From assembly GCA_025041175.1 (NCBI GenBank), contig JAKCFJ010000001.1, positions 2,125,526-2,189,525 on the forward strand: a stretch of 64,000 bases of DNA. Direction: 5' to 3'. Under the pieces are notes generated by a model. It had not been told where the DNA came from. It ran no database searches and saw nothing but the letters and a program-made list of their open reading frames with translations. The position numbers were made by a program, and so were the translations under genes. Each line of letters opens with the position of its first letter. Position 1 is the first letter of the stretch. The stretch is from Halobacteriales archaeon YIM A00010 (GTDB taxonomy: Archaea; Halobacteriota; Halobacteria; Halobacteriales; Haloarculaceae). Below, in pieces: positions 8,246 to 15,325 of the stretch.

Positions 8246-9394
8246 ATGGCGGACTCGAACACCTCTCGCCGTGGATTTCTCCGCGGTGGGATCGCTGTGA
8301 CGGTCGGTAGTACGCTGCTCGCCGGTTGTTTGGATGGGATGTCCGACGGCTCTTCGAACGCGTCGGACGGCGAATCGACGGACGGCGGATCGTCGGACGG
8401 ACCCTACACGGTCTCGATCGAGCCGATGGGCGAGGTATCCTTCGACGGCGTTCCAGGAACGTGGTTAGCGAACAACGGTAGCTGGGCAGACATGGGCATC
8501 GCGCTCGGGCAGGAGCCACCGGGAGGCGTGTGGCTCACCGACCGGTACCACACCCAGTACTACGACGAGATTCCGGACGTTTCCGTCGATAAAAGCGGAA
8601 TGACGCAGCTCTACAGCGACGGCGTGAGCAAGGAGGTGTTCTACGAGACGGGGGCGGACGTGCACGTCACGGATCCGAACTTCATCCTCAACCGGTTCAA
8701 GGGAATCAGCCGGGACGAGATCGACAAGATCGGCGAGCAGATCGGACCCTTCTTCGGAAACACCATCTTCTCGCGGGGGTACGAGTGGCACGACTACCAG
8801 TATTACACGCTGTACGAAGCCTTCGAGAAGCTCGCTGCGGTGTTCAAACAGGAAGAGAGATACAAGCAGTTCGAAACGCTACACCAGGAGTTCCAGGAGA
8901 CGATCGAATCCACGCTCCCACCGGAAGGCGAGCGTCCGAGCGTCGGGATCTTCTGGGCAGGAGGAAACGAGCCACAGGAGTACTCGCCGTACGTGATGGA
9001 CGAGGGAACGAGCTTCAAACAGTGGCGGGATCTGGGCGTCAACGACGCGCTCGCAGAATCCGACGTCGGGAACCTCCACTCTTCGCGCACGCACGTGGAT
9101 CTGGAAACGATCTTGAACATCGATCCCGACGTGTTGTTGTTCAGGGGCCACGAAGCCCAAACCGAATCGGAGTTCAAGGACACGCTGGTCTCGTTCCTGA
9201 AAGACCATCCCGTGGCGAGCAAGCTCACAGCCGTCGAAAACGACGCGGTGTTCCGCGGCGGCCCGCTGTACCAAGGGCCGATCACCAACCTCGTGGTGAC
9301 CGAGCGAGCCGCAAAGCAGGTGTATCCCGACGCGTTCGGCGACGTCACGCTGTTCGATCCCGAACGGGTCGGAGAGATCGTCAACGGCGGGTGA
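8246..9394 (+). CDS. iron-siderophore ABC transporter substrate-binding lipoprotein
   Basis: A 382-residue exported binding protein of the periplasmic-binding family that captures ferric siderophores or cobalamin/heme-like ligands. The N-terminus carries a Tat motif (SRRGFLRGG), a hydrophobic stretch and a lipobox ending LLAGC, so it should be a Tat-exported, lipid-anchored protein. A Ser/Gly/Asp linker follows. Features such as LETILNIDPDVLLFRG and a C-terminal YPDAFGD agree with PF01497. The usual permease and ATPase genes are not adjacent; it must pair with a transporter encoded elsewhere. The DtxR-like palindrome before its start argues for iron-regulated expression. Confidence 0.88.
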   Translation: MADSNTSRRGFLRGGIAVTVGSTLLAGCLDGMSDGSSNASDGESTDGGSSDGPYTVSIEPMGEVSFDGVPGTWLANNGSWADMGIALGQEPPGGVWLTDRYHTQYYDEIPDVSVDKSGMTQLYSDGVSKEVFYETGADVHVTDPNFILNRFKGISRDEIDKIGEQIGPFFGNTIFSRGYEWHDYQYYTLYEAFEKLAAVFKQEERYKQFETLHQEFQETIESTLPPEGERPSVGIFWAGGNEPQEYSPYVMDEGTSFKQWRDLGVNDALAESDVGNLHSSRTHVDLETILNIDPDVLLFRGHEAQTESEFKDTLVSFLKDHPVASKLTAVENDAVFRGGPLYQGPITNLVVTERAAKQVYPDAFGDVTLFDPERVGEIVNGG

Positions 9395-9528
9395 ACCGTC
9401 GGGACGGCCGCCGCACGATATTTGCACACACCGTCGACCGTCACGACCTGACGCGACCGGGGTGACAGTGTTCGATGGCGTCCCTGACGGATTCGTTCCG
9501 ACCGATAATCGTATCTACCACGACGTTC

Positions 9529-9624
9529 ATACTGTCAGGCCTGCGGACAGAGGCGACGGAGGAGCCAGTTACTGTCCGGCGGGTCACCAGCAGCCGAGAC
9601 GCAATCACCCCTGTCCGACAGTAT
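9529..9624. repeat. MITE-like inverted-repeat element, type I copy A (96 bp)
   Basis: Begins ATACTGTCAGGC and ends GTCCGACAGTAT, so the ends are inverted repeats with two mismatches over 12 bases. It shares its ends, its 96-bp length and a conserved core (GGTCACCAGCAG with one variant base) with the element at 48775-48870 and the outer part of 55536-55742. It lacks coding capacity. It lies between the binding-protein gene and the next membrane-protein gene. Confidence 0.75.
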
Positions 9625-9687
9625 CAGGCGATACCGACCGAGATCATATCGGTGGATTGATATCACCATACGAGATACGTTGACACG

Positions 9688-10275
9688 ATGTCGGACACTG
9701 AACTCGACGACGAGACACACTCGGAGAGCGAGTCGGATCGTGCAACGAGCGGACAGAACGGGGCTGACAAACGTTCCTCGACAGAGACATCTTCGACCAC
9801 GGAGATACGATCTCGGGGGTCCCGACGGAACGCGGCCAGTGGTTCCATCAGCGTGTTCCTCCAGAGCGAGAGAGCGATCTCGCAGGCGAAATCGGTGCTG
9901 ATACTGTTCGCCGCGACGGGCATCGGTCTCGGTATCATTGGGAGCACCCTGTCGGGTTCTGTCGGGGCGTTGGCCGGCGACATTGCGATCGCTACCCTCA
10001 TCCCCATCGCCCTCGTCACGCCCGCAATCGGTGTCCTCATGGGACAGCGGGTAGGGTACGCAGAGCCCGACGCCCAGCCGATAGCGGTGTACACGCTGGT
10101 AGCGATCGCGGTGGGCGTGGGTGCCATCACCGAGTTCATGCTCGCGTCCGTGCTCACTGCAGTCGGAATCAGCGGAACCAGCGTCTCCGAACTGTTCGTC
10201 TTCTCGTTCGTGGTTGCGCTGGGGACCGTCATTGCGGGTCTCGCTGGGGCGTTCACCGCTCGGAACAGCAACTGA
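9688..10275 (+). CDS. four-TM membrane protein with disordered acidic N-terminus
   Basis: A 195-residue protein I do not recognise. Residues 1-50 are Ser/Thr/Glu/Asp-rich and likely disordered; residues about 60-190 contain four to five hydrophobic segments with glycine-rich helices (GIGLGIIGSTLSG, AVGVGAITEF, AGLAGAF). No transporter signature or charged catalytic pair is visible inside the membrane. The type I repeat lies upstream and tRNA-Ser 75 bases downstream. Confidence 0.75.
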   Translation: MSDTELDDETHSESESDRATSGQNGADKRSSTETSSTTEIRSRGSRRNAASGSISVFLQSERAISQAKSVLILFAATGIGLGIIGSTLSGSVGALAGDIAIATLIPIALVTPAIGVLMGQRVGYAEPDAQPIAVYTLVAIAVGVGAITEFMLASVLTAVGISGTSVSELFVFSFVVALGTVIAGLAGAFTARNSN

Positions 10276-10349
10276 TTCGGGCGCCATCGAGTCCGAAACC
10301 GGACAGAAACCGAAACCGACTAAGTGGAGGCTGTTGTAGAAGGGAGTGA

Positions 10350-10434
10350 GCCGGAGTAGCCTAGCCTGGCCAAGGCGGCAGATTCGAAATCTGCTGTCCT
10401 CACGGACTCGAGAGTTCAAATCTCTCCTCCGGCG
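10350..10434 (+). tRNA. tRNA-Ser (anticodon CGA)
   Basis: The acceptor arms GCCGGAG and CTCCGGC pair perfectly. The anticodon loop centres on CGA within GATTCGAAATC, and a long variable arm (a class II hallmark of serine tRNAs) precedes the T arm with GTTCAAATC. The 85-nt length fits tRNA-Ser. No intron is seen and CCA is not encoded. Confidence 0.95.
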
Positions 10435-10456
10435 TCACAACCACCTTTTTGATCCA

Positions 10457-10555
10457 CCACCTTTTTTCCGCTCGGGTGGCCTTCGGCCACCCTCACGCAA
10501 AAAACGTGGGCGAAAAAAAAGCCGCTCGCTGGCTCCCGCTCGCGTTGCTCGCGGG
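10457..10555. repeat. T6-flanked long-hairpin repeat, copy 1
   Basis: An interspersed repeat starting CCACCTTTTTTCCGC, 22 bases past tRNA-Ser. It folds as a nested hairpin: CCAC with GTGG, T6 with A6, and inner GGGTGGCC with GGCCACCC around TTC. The sequence continues into CGCTCGC-rich DNA. The copy at 31575 shares the outer sequence but has a covarying inner stem. It may terminate transcription on both strands; that role is inference. Confidence 0.7.
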
Positions 10556-10637
10556 AACTGCGCTCGCGGTGAGTGTACTCCCCGCCACCGCGACCGCTCC
10601 TGCGACCGCTTCCGCCACTGCTCGCTACGATTCTCTG

Positions 10638-11261
10638 TCAGATGTCGGTGGTGGATGCAGCGGCGGCTCCACCGACGATGCGTGCCAGTTCGGGATGATT
10701 CTGGCGGAGACCATCAAGATCACCGCGCTGGCGGTACTGGCAGTACTCCACGAGCGTTGCGACCAGACACGCGGGCGCGCTCTCTGCGTCGGGTTTCTCG
10801 GTCATCTCGGCGGGTTCACACGAGTCGTCGGGCGTGAACACGGATTGGACTATGTCACCATCGCGCTGTTCGTGAAAGCGTACGCACGCGCCGTTGTCGA
10901 ACCAGCATTCCACGATCGTTTCACCCACAGCGCAGTAGCGCGTGAACCGCGCGATGCCGGGCAATTCGTCGTACCCGCCCGTTCGGGTCCTGCCAAGGCC
11001 GGCAGTCGCCAGTATCTGCTCGATCTGGGTCGCGTGCGCACAGCCGGTCGACTGGCAGGGTCTACACCAGAGTCCTTCACCCACGTCGATGCTGTGGTAC
11101 AGCTCTGCCTTCGTAATCACGTCTCGGTCTTCGATGGCCGAGAGGTTCACGACCTCGCCCCGCCGATTCCGGAACTGAAACAGCGGCAGCGTCACCGCCA
11201 CCACCGCCCCAACGAACAGCCAATACGGTGATCGAGTCGCGTGCGAACCGGCCGGCCGCAC
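10638..11261 (-). CDS. cysteine-rich membrane-anchored protein, unknown function
   Basis: A 207-residue protein from a GTG start. After a short basic N-terminus there is one TM helix (about residues 12-26, YWLFVGAVVAVTLPLF), then a soluble domain with a CRPCQSTGC cluster near residue 68 and later cysteines in a CVRF and a DDSCEP context, followed by a Cys-containing helical C-terminus. I do not recognise the family. A competing open frame on the other strand has low-complexity Arg/Ala content and is less protein-like. The cysteine spacing could bind a metal or form disulfides. Downstream is a strong repeat; upstream is a structured leader-like region. Confidence 0.6.
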   Translation of the reverse strand: MRPAGSHATRSPYWLFVGAVVAVTLPLFQFRNRRGEVVNLSAIEDRDVITKAELYHSIDVGEGLWCRPCQSTGCAHATQIEQILATAGLGRTRTGGYDELPGIARFTRYCAVGETIVECWFDNGACVRFHEQRDGDIVQSVFTPDDSCEPAEMTEKPDAESAPACLVATLVEYCQYRQRGDLDGLRQNHPELARIVGGAAAASTTDI

Positions 11262-11660
11262 ACCAGACAGCGCTCGCTATAGTTATATTTCTGATACGAT
11301 GCGACACCGTTACATGCCTCTGATTCGTTCCCTGTCATGGGCGTTCTTGCCGCTGAGAACCCCAGCGTCGGGTGCTTGTGACACCCGGCGCGTTTCAAAC
11401 GTGAACGCGCGATCGACGCACGCTGGCGTCCTCATCTATCGTTCCTTACCCCATCACACATAAAGGTACTGATGGAACGAAGAATGTTACATCATACTAA
11501 CAGCTCGGTGCTCCAGCGATTGCTCGGAGCGTAGCAACAAGCCACCGGTATCGGACGTTATTACTTGCTGAAGCGAATTTCAATCAAAGAGTCACTCCGA
11601 AGCGGTGGAAGGGCGAGTGTCACCTCCGCCACCGCTCCGCCACCGCCCGTGCAAACTGTC
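11262..11660. other. gene-free region holding a predicted multi-helix structure
   Basis: No convincing reading frame. At 11362-11426 three helices meet almost without unpaired bases: CCAGCGT (11362-11368) with ACGCTGG (11420-11426), CGGGTG (11369-11374) with CACCCG (11382-11387), and GCGCGTT (11388-11394) with AACGCGC (11404-11410). Another short hairpin lies at 11343-11360. It could be an ncRNA or, read leftward, the 5' leader of the gene at 10638-11261. The rest (11440-11660) shows nothing I can name. Confidence 0.45.
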
Positions 11661-11915
11661 TCACTTCCTCTCGGGACCGTCGCTGTGCTGTACCGACTCG
11701 GATCGCGGACCCGTTCGGTCGCGGGTGAAGCCGGTCCGAAACGCGATCCACGCGAGCACCGAAATGAACAGGATGGGTGGAAGGATCATAACGGCCCAGA
11801 GCGTATCGAGTCCCCACTGTAACAGAAATCCCACGCACATGAGCCCCAACAGCAAAAACGGAACGACCGCGAGCAGCGCTCGCTTCCTCGATCTCTCTGC
11901 CTCGGTGTGATCCAT
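11661..11915 (-). CDS. small two-TM membrane protein
   Basis: An 84-residue protein: a charged N-terminus (HTEAERSRKR), two closely spaced hydrophobic helices (about residues 14-33 and 38-57), then a short basic and polar tail. It resembles the many small two-pass haloarchaeal proteins of unknown function. It is divergent from the Zn/Cd ATPase, with an AT-rich 144-bp gap between them that must hold both promoters. Confidence 0.65.
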   Translation of the reverse strand: MDHTEAERSRKRALLAVVPFLLLGLMCVGFLLQWGLDTLWAVMILPPILFISVLAWIAFRTGFTRDRTGPRSESVQHSDGPERK

Positions 11916-12059
11916 ACTGGCAATCGGACGAGAACGAACAAAAATACCCCGTTCACAGCCGAGTTGTTAATCTGTAGCCGATATATTAATAAAGATTGGT
12001 TTCAAACACCGGTTTCATAACAGGTGAATTAATAACTCTGCATCGTTTTCCCGTAGATA

Positions 12060-14450
12060 ATGACGGAGGGAGCGACGCGCGACGATGACAAAGGGGACAC
12101 AGCGAGCCCCCGCGAGCAGGCGAGTAGTGACGCTGACAGCGTGATGCGGCTTCAGGTGCCGGAGATGGACTGTCCGTCGTGTGCTGGGACGGTCGGATCC
12201 GCGCTCGACGACGTTCCGGCGGTGGCCAGCTACGAACTCCATCCGACGACGGGACAGGTCACCGTCTCCGTGAACAGACCGGGATCGCGCGGATCGGTCG
12301 TCGGGGCGATCGAGCGCGCGGGGTACGCCGTCGCAGAAGACGACAGCCAGGACCTGCGGAGTGAGCCGGTGTGGCGGGGTTCACGAGCGATCAAGACGGG
12401 GATCAGCGCCGTTCTCGCGGGGATCGCACTCCTCATCGGGTTCGCCCTTCCGGCGTTCGACGGCACGCTGGTGACCGTCGTCGGTCAGTCGTTTTCCGTG
12501 TCGGACGCGTTGTTTCTCGGATCGGTCGCGGTCGGCGGCGAGGTCATCCTGTCGGGAGGATACCGGTCGCTCCGGTCGGCGTCGTTGGATATGGATCTCC
12601 TGATGAGCACCGCTATCCTCGGCGCGCTCCTCATCACGCTGCTCACCCCTCGTGCGCTGTACATCGAGGCGGCGTCGTTGGCGGTGCTGTTCAACGTCGC
12701 GGAGCTGCTCGAACGCCACTCCGTCGACCGGGCGCGCAACTCGCTTGCGGAGCTGCTCGAACTGTCGCCCGAAACCGCCGTCGTCGACCGCGACGCAGGG
12801 GACGAGGAGTTGATCGAGATCCCCGTCGAAGAGGTTGCAGTGGGCGAGACGGTGGTCGTCGAACCGGGGGAGAAGATTCCCCTAGACGGCACCGTCGCGG
12901 CCGGCGAAAGCGCAATCGACCAGTCGCCCGTCACGGGCGAAAGCGTTCCCGTCGACAAAGGCGTCGGAGACACCGTGTACGCGGGCACAGTGAACGCCAA
13001 CGGCTACCTCGAAATCGAGACGACGGCGACGAGCGAGGACTCGACCATCACGCGCGTCATCGATCTGGTCGAGCGCGCACAGGAGCGCCAAACCGACCAT
13101 GAGCAGTTCATCGAGCGGTTTGCGGGGTATTACACGCCGGTCGTGGTCGCCGGAGCGATACTGGTCAGCGCGGTTCCGCCGCTGCTGTTGGGCGCGGCCA
13201 TGGTGCCGTGGCTGGTGCGGGGAATCGAGCTGCTGGTGATCGCGTGTCCGTGCGCGTTCGTGATCAGCACGCCCGTAACGGTCGTCTCGGGGTTGACGAG
13301 CGCCGCGAACAACGGCGTGCTCGTGAAAGGCGGCGACCACCTCGAAGCGATGGGCGGCGTTGACACTGTCGCGTTCGACAAGACGGGAACGCTCACGAAA
13401 GGCGAGCTAAACGTGACGAACGTGGTTCCCTTCAACGGGCACACCGAGTCGGACGTGCTGCGCTGTGCGCGCGGGGTAGAACGGCGGAGCGAACACCCGA
13501 TCGCCGCCGCCATTACGTCCCACGCGTCGACCGAACCCACGGGCACCGACCACGGCGAGGGAATCGCGGGATTCGAAACGCTCACCGGGCGGGGCGTCCG
13601 CGCCGACATCGCCGGTCACACCCATTATGCGGGCGCACCGGCGATGTTCGAAGATCTCGGCTTCGATCTCGAACGCATCCGAGCGGTCGACGCCGAAACG
13701 CTCCCCGAGGAACTCCGAAACGAACGGGCGGACGGTCTGGCCATCGACGAGATCGTCTCCCACCTCCAGGCCGAAGGCAAAACCGTCGTTCTCGTCGGTA
13801 CGTCAAATCGACGCGCGGCGGACGGCCAGCCCGACGACAGAGAGGCGCATAGCGCCTCGAGCAGTCGGATGCAATCCGACGATGGTGAACTGGAGGGGCT
13901 CATCGCGGTCGCGGATACCGTCCGCCCCGACGCCGCAGACACCGTTCGGGCGCTTTCCGAACGCGGGCTGAAAACCGTCATGCTCACCGGCGACAACCAA
14001 GGCACCGCACGCGCAGTCGCCGAAACGATCGGCGTCGACGACTACCGCGCGGGGCTGCTTCCCGAGGAGAAGGTGGAGGCGGTCGAGGCGCTCGACGAGG
14101 TGGGCAGCGTCGCAATGGTTGGCGACGGGATCAACGACGCCCCGGCGCTTGCGACGGCCAACGTGGGCATCGCAATGGGCGCAGCCGGCTCCGACACCGC
14201 CATCGAAACGGCCGACATCGCGCTGCTCGGCGACGACATCGACCGGCTGCCGTATCTCGCGGCGCTCGCCAACCGCGGCGCAAGCGTCATCAAACAGAAC
14301 GTCTACGCGAGCCTCGGCGTGAAAGCAGTGCTCGCGGCGCTCATCCCCGTCCTGTTCATCCCCGTCTACCTCGTCATCCTCCTCGGCGACGTGGGCATGA
14401 CGCTGCTCGTCACCGGCAACGCACTGCGGCTGTCGTGGCTCACACCGTGA
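12060..14450 (+). CDS. zntA: heavy-metal P1B-type ATPase, Zn/Cd/Pb exporter type
   Basis: A 796-residue ATP-driven metal pump. Order: acidic leader; HMA domain (about residues 28-90) with MDCPSCAGTV; TM helices; actuator domain with TGES (about 290); TM with metal-binding CPC (about 394); P-domain DKTGTLT (about 439); N-domain HP motif (SEHPIAA); hinge GDGINDAP (about 688). The last helix has a conserved-looking Asp in LGDVGMTLLVTGNALRL, as in ZntA-type Zn2+/Cd2+/Pb2+ exporters rather than Cu+ pumps. Residues about 594-607 come from an in-frame double-palindrome insertion in a loop before the hinge. No metal regulator is adjacent. The substrate call rests on TM features only. Confidence 0.9.
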   Translation: MTEGATRDDDKGDTASPREQASSDADSVMRLQVPEMDCPSCAGTVGSALDDVPAVASYELHPTTGQVTVSVNRPGSRGSVVGAIERAGYAVAEDDSQDLRSEPVWRGSRAIKTGISAVLAGIALLIGFALPAFDGTLVTVVGQSFSVSDALFLGSVAVGGEVILSGGYRSLRSASLDMDLLMSTAILGALLITLLTPRALYIEAASLAVLFNVAELLERHSVDRARNSLAELLELSPETAVVDRDAGDEELIEIPVEEVAVGETVVVEPGEKIPLDGTVAAGESAIDQSPVTGESVPVDKGVGDTVYAGTVNANGYLEIETTATSEDSTITRVIDLVERAQERQTDHEQFIERFAGYYTPVVVAGAILVSAVPPLLLGAAMVPWLVRGIELLVIACPCAFVISTPVTVVSGLTSAANNGVLVKGGDHLEAMGGVDTVAFDKTGTLTKGELNVTNVVPFNGHTESDVLRCARGVERRSEHPIAAAITSHASTEPTGTDHGEGIAGFETLTGRGVRADIAGHTHYAGAPAMFEDLGFDLERIRAVDAETLPEELRNERADGLAIDEIVSHLQAEGKTVVLVGTSNRRAADGQPDDREAHSASSSRMQSDDGELEGLIAVADTVRPDAADTVRALSERGLKTVMLTGDNQGTARAVAETIGVDDYRAGLLPEEKVEAVEALDEVGSVAMVGDGINDAPALATANVGIAMGAAGSDTAIETADIALLGDDIDRLPYLAALANRGASVIKQNVYASLGVKAVLAALIPVLFIPVYLVILLGDVGMTLLVTGNALRLSWLTP
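13842..13880 (+). repeat. in-frame double-palindrome element, copy 1 (inside zntA)
   Basis: Two perfect 7-bp hairpins with 3-base loops separated by five bases: GAGGCGC-ATA-GCGCCTC, GAGCA, GTCGGAT-GCA-ATCCGAC. The total is 39 nt, so the host frame is kept. The same geometry and the same frame occur in ppsA at 53207-53245 on the other strand, with compensatory changes in both stems. The encoded peptide is Ser/Arg/Asp-rich and lies where homologous P-type ATPases, as I know them, have a short loop. Confidence 0.85.
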
Positions 14451-14451
14451 G

Positions 14452-14739
14452 TCAAATGTCCTCTACGAGCTGCCCGAACTCGTCGGTGGGAATGATCTCC
14501 ATCGTCTGCATATCGAGCCCTCGGCGCTCGATGATGAGGGCGATCCGAAACGCGTGATCGCGGTCTTCGGCCTCGAACAACACCAGAAAGTCGTACTCGC
14601 CGAGAATAGCGTACGATTCGACCAGGTGACCGCCGTGGTCGTTGATCTCGTTGCGGAGATCCCCCCAGATCGTTGCCAGAGACTGTACGTTCTGGATGCG
14701 TGCTTCGTTCACCGTGACCAACGACATGTACACGCCCAT
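14452..14739 (-). CDS. GYD domain-containing small protein
   Basis: A 95-residue ferredoxin-like alpha/beta protein. The phrase GEYDFLVLFEAED matches the GYD family hallmark (G-[EY]-[FY]-D), and the layout (strand, helix IQNVQSLATIWGDL, strand, helix AFRIALIIE) fits one such domain. GYD proteins are related in fold to AsnC ligand-binding (RAM) domains and often form oligomers; their ligand is not known. I chose the ATG at 14739 (MGVYMSLV); a second ATG four codons in is also possible. It is convergent with the ATPase, one base from its stop. Confidence 0.85.
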   Translation of the reverse strand: MGVYMSLVTVNEARIQNVQSLATIWGDLRNEINDHGGHLVESYAILGEYDFLVLFEAEDRDHAFRIALIIERRGLDMQTMEIIPTDEFGQLVEDI

Positions 14740-14860
14740 ACCGTGATTATTGATAACAAATGCTAAAACAGTTCCGGCGGTCGGGCCGGTCTGCCCGACC
14801 ATCGGTCTTACTCGGTCCAGGTCGGGTTAGCTTTTCATAGTTCCTCGCTGAATGTATGGT

Positions 14861-15298
14861 ATGGTACAGACCGCCACCGTTCATGGGGTCGGTGTGAGTA
14901 TGTCCGACGAGGGTCAGGAGGTCCCCGTGGTGTTGCTCGACGCGAACGATCAGATCGTCCCGATCTACATCAGCCCGGACCAGGCGCGATCGATACAGCT
15001 CGCTCTCAACGGTGAATCGTTCGACCGGCCGCTGACCCAGGATCTCCTTGTGGAGATGGTGACGGAGTTCGGCGCCGCCATCGACAACATCTGTATCGAC
15101 GATCTCGCCGGACAGACGTTCTACGCGAAGATACACACCGAACAGTACCGCGATGGCGAGCGACGAACGAGGACGTTCGACGCCCGGCCGAGCGACGGCA
15201 TCGCCATTGCGCTGCGCGTGGACTGTCCGATCGAACTCGAAGACAGCGTGGTCGAAGAAGCCGGACAACCGCCCTCCTCCTACGAATCCTCTGTTTGA
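14861..15298 (+). CDS. bifunctional nuclease family protein (DUF151)
   Basis: A protein of 145 residues with the DUF151/BFN fold: VVLLDANDQIVPIYISPDQA, a central helix rich in Leu/Ala (SIQLALNG, LTQDLLVEMV), the strand FYAKIHTE and the C-terminal RPSDGIAIALRVDCPI. The RPSDGIALALR-type motif is diagnostic. Family members show RNase/DNase activity in plants and bacteria; the archaeal role is not established. An ATG three codons earlier (14852) is in frame; I preferred the second. It is divergent from the GYD gene. Confidence 0.88.
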   Translation: MVQTATVHGVGVSMSDEGQEVPVVLLDANDQIVPIYISPDQARSIQLALNGESFDRPLTQDLLVEMVTEFGAAIDNICIDDLAGQTFYAKIHTEQYRDGERRTRTFDARPSDGIAIALRVDCPIELEDSVVEEAGQPPSSYESSV

Positions 15299-15325
15299 GC
15301 CGCGCGCTCTTTGTTTTCGATGTCG

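Noticed and set aside
9475..9660. 61-codon frame downstream of the binding protein
   Set aside because: It runs through the type I inverted-repeat element and has no signal, domain or codon support.
10449..11231. 260-codon plus-strand frame across the T6 repeat and the cysteine-rich gene
   Set aside because: It begins inside the interspersed repeat and its composition is low complexity; the minus-strand frame has a TM helix and ordered cysteine motifs.
12060..14450. Copper-exporting CopA
   Set aside because: The CPC motif alone is ambiguous, but the last TM segment has the ZntA-like Asp (LGDVGMTLLVTGNALRL) and lacks the CopA-type M-x-x-S-S ending, so a Zn/Cd type is preferred.
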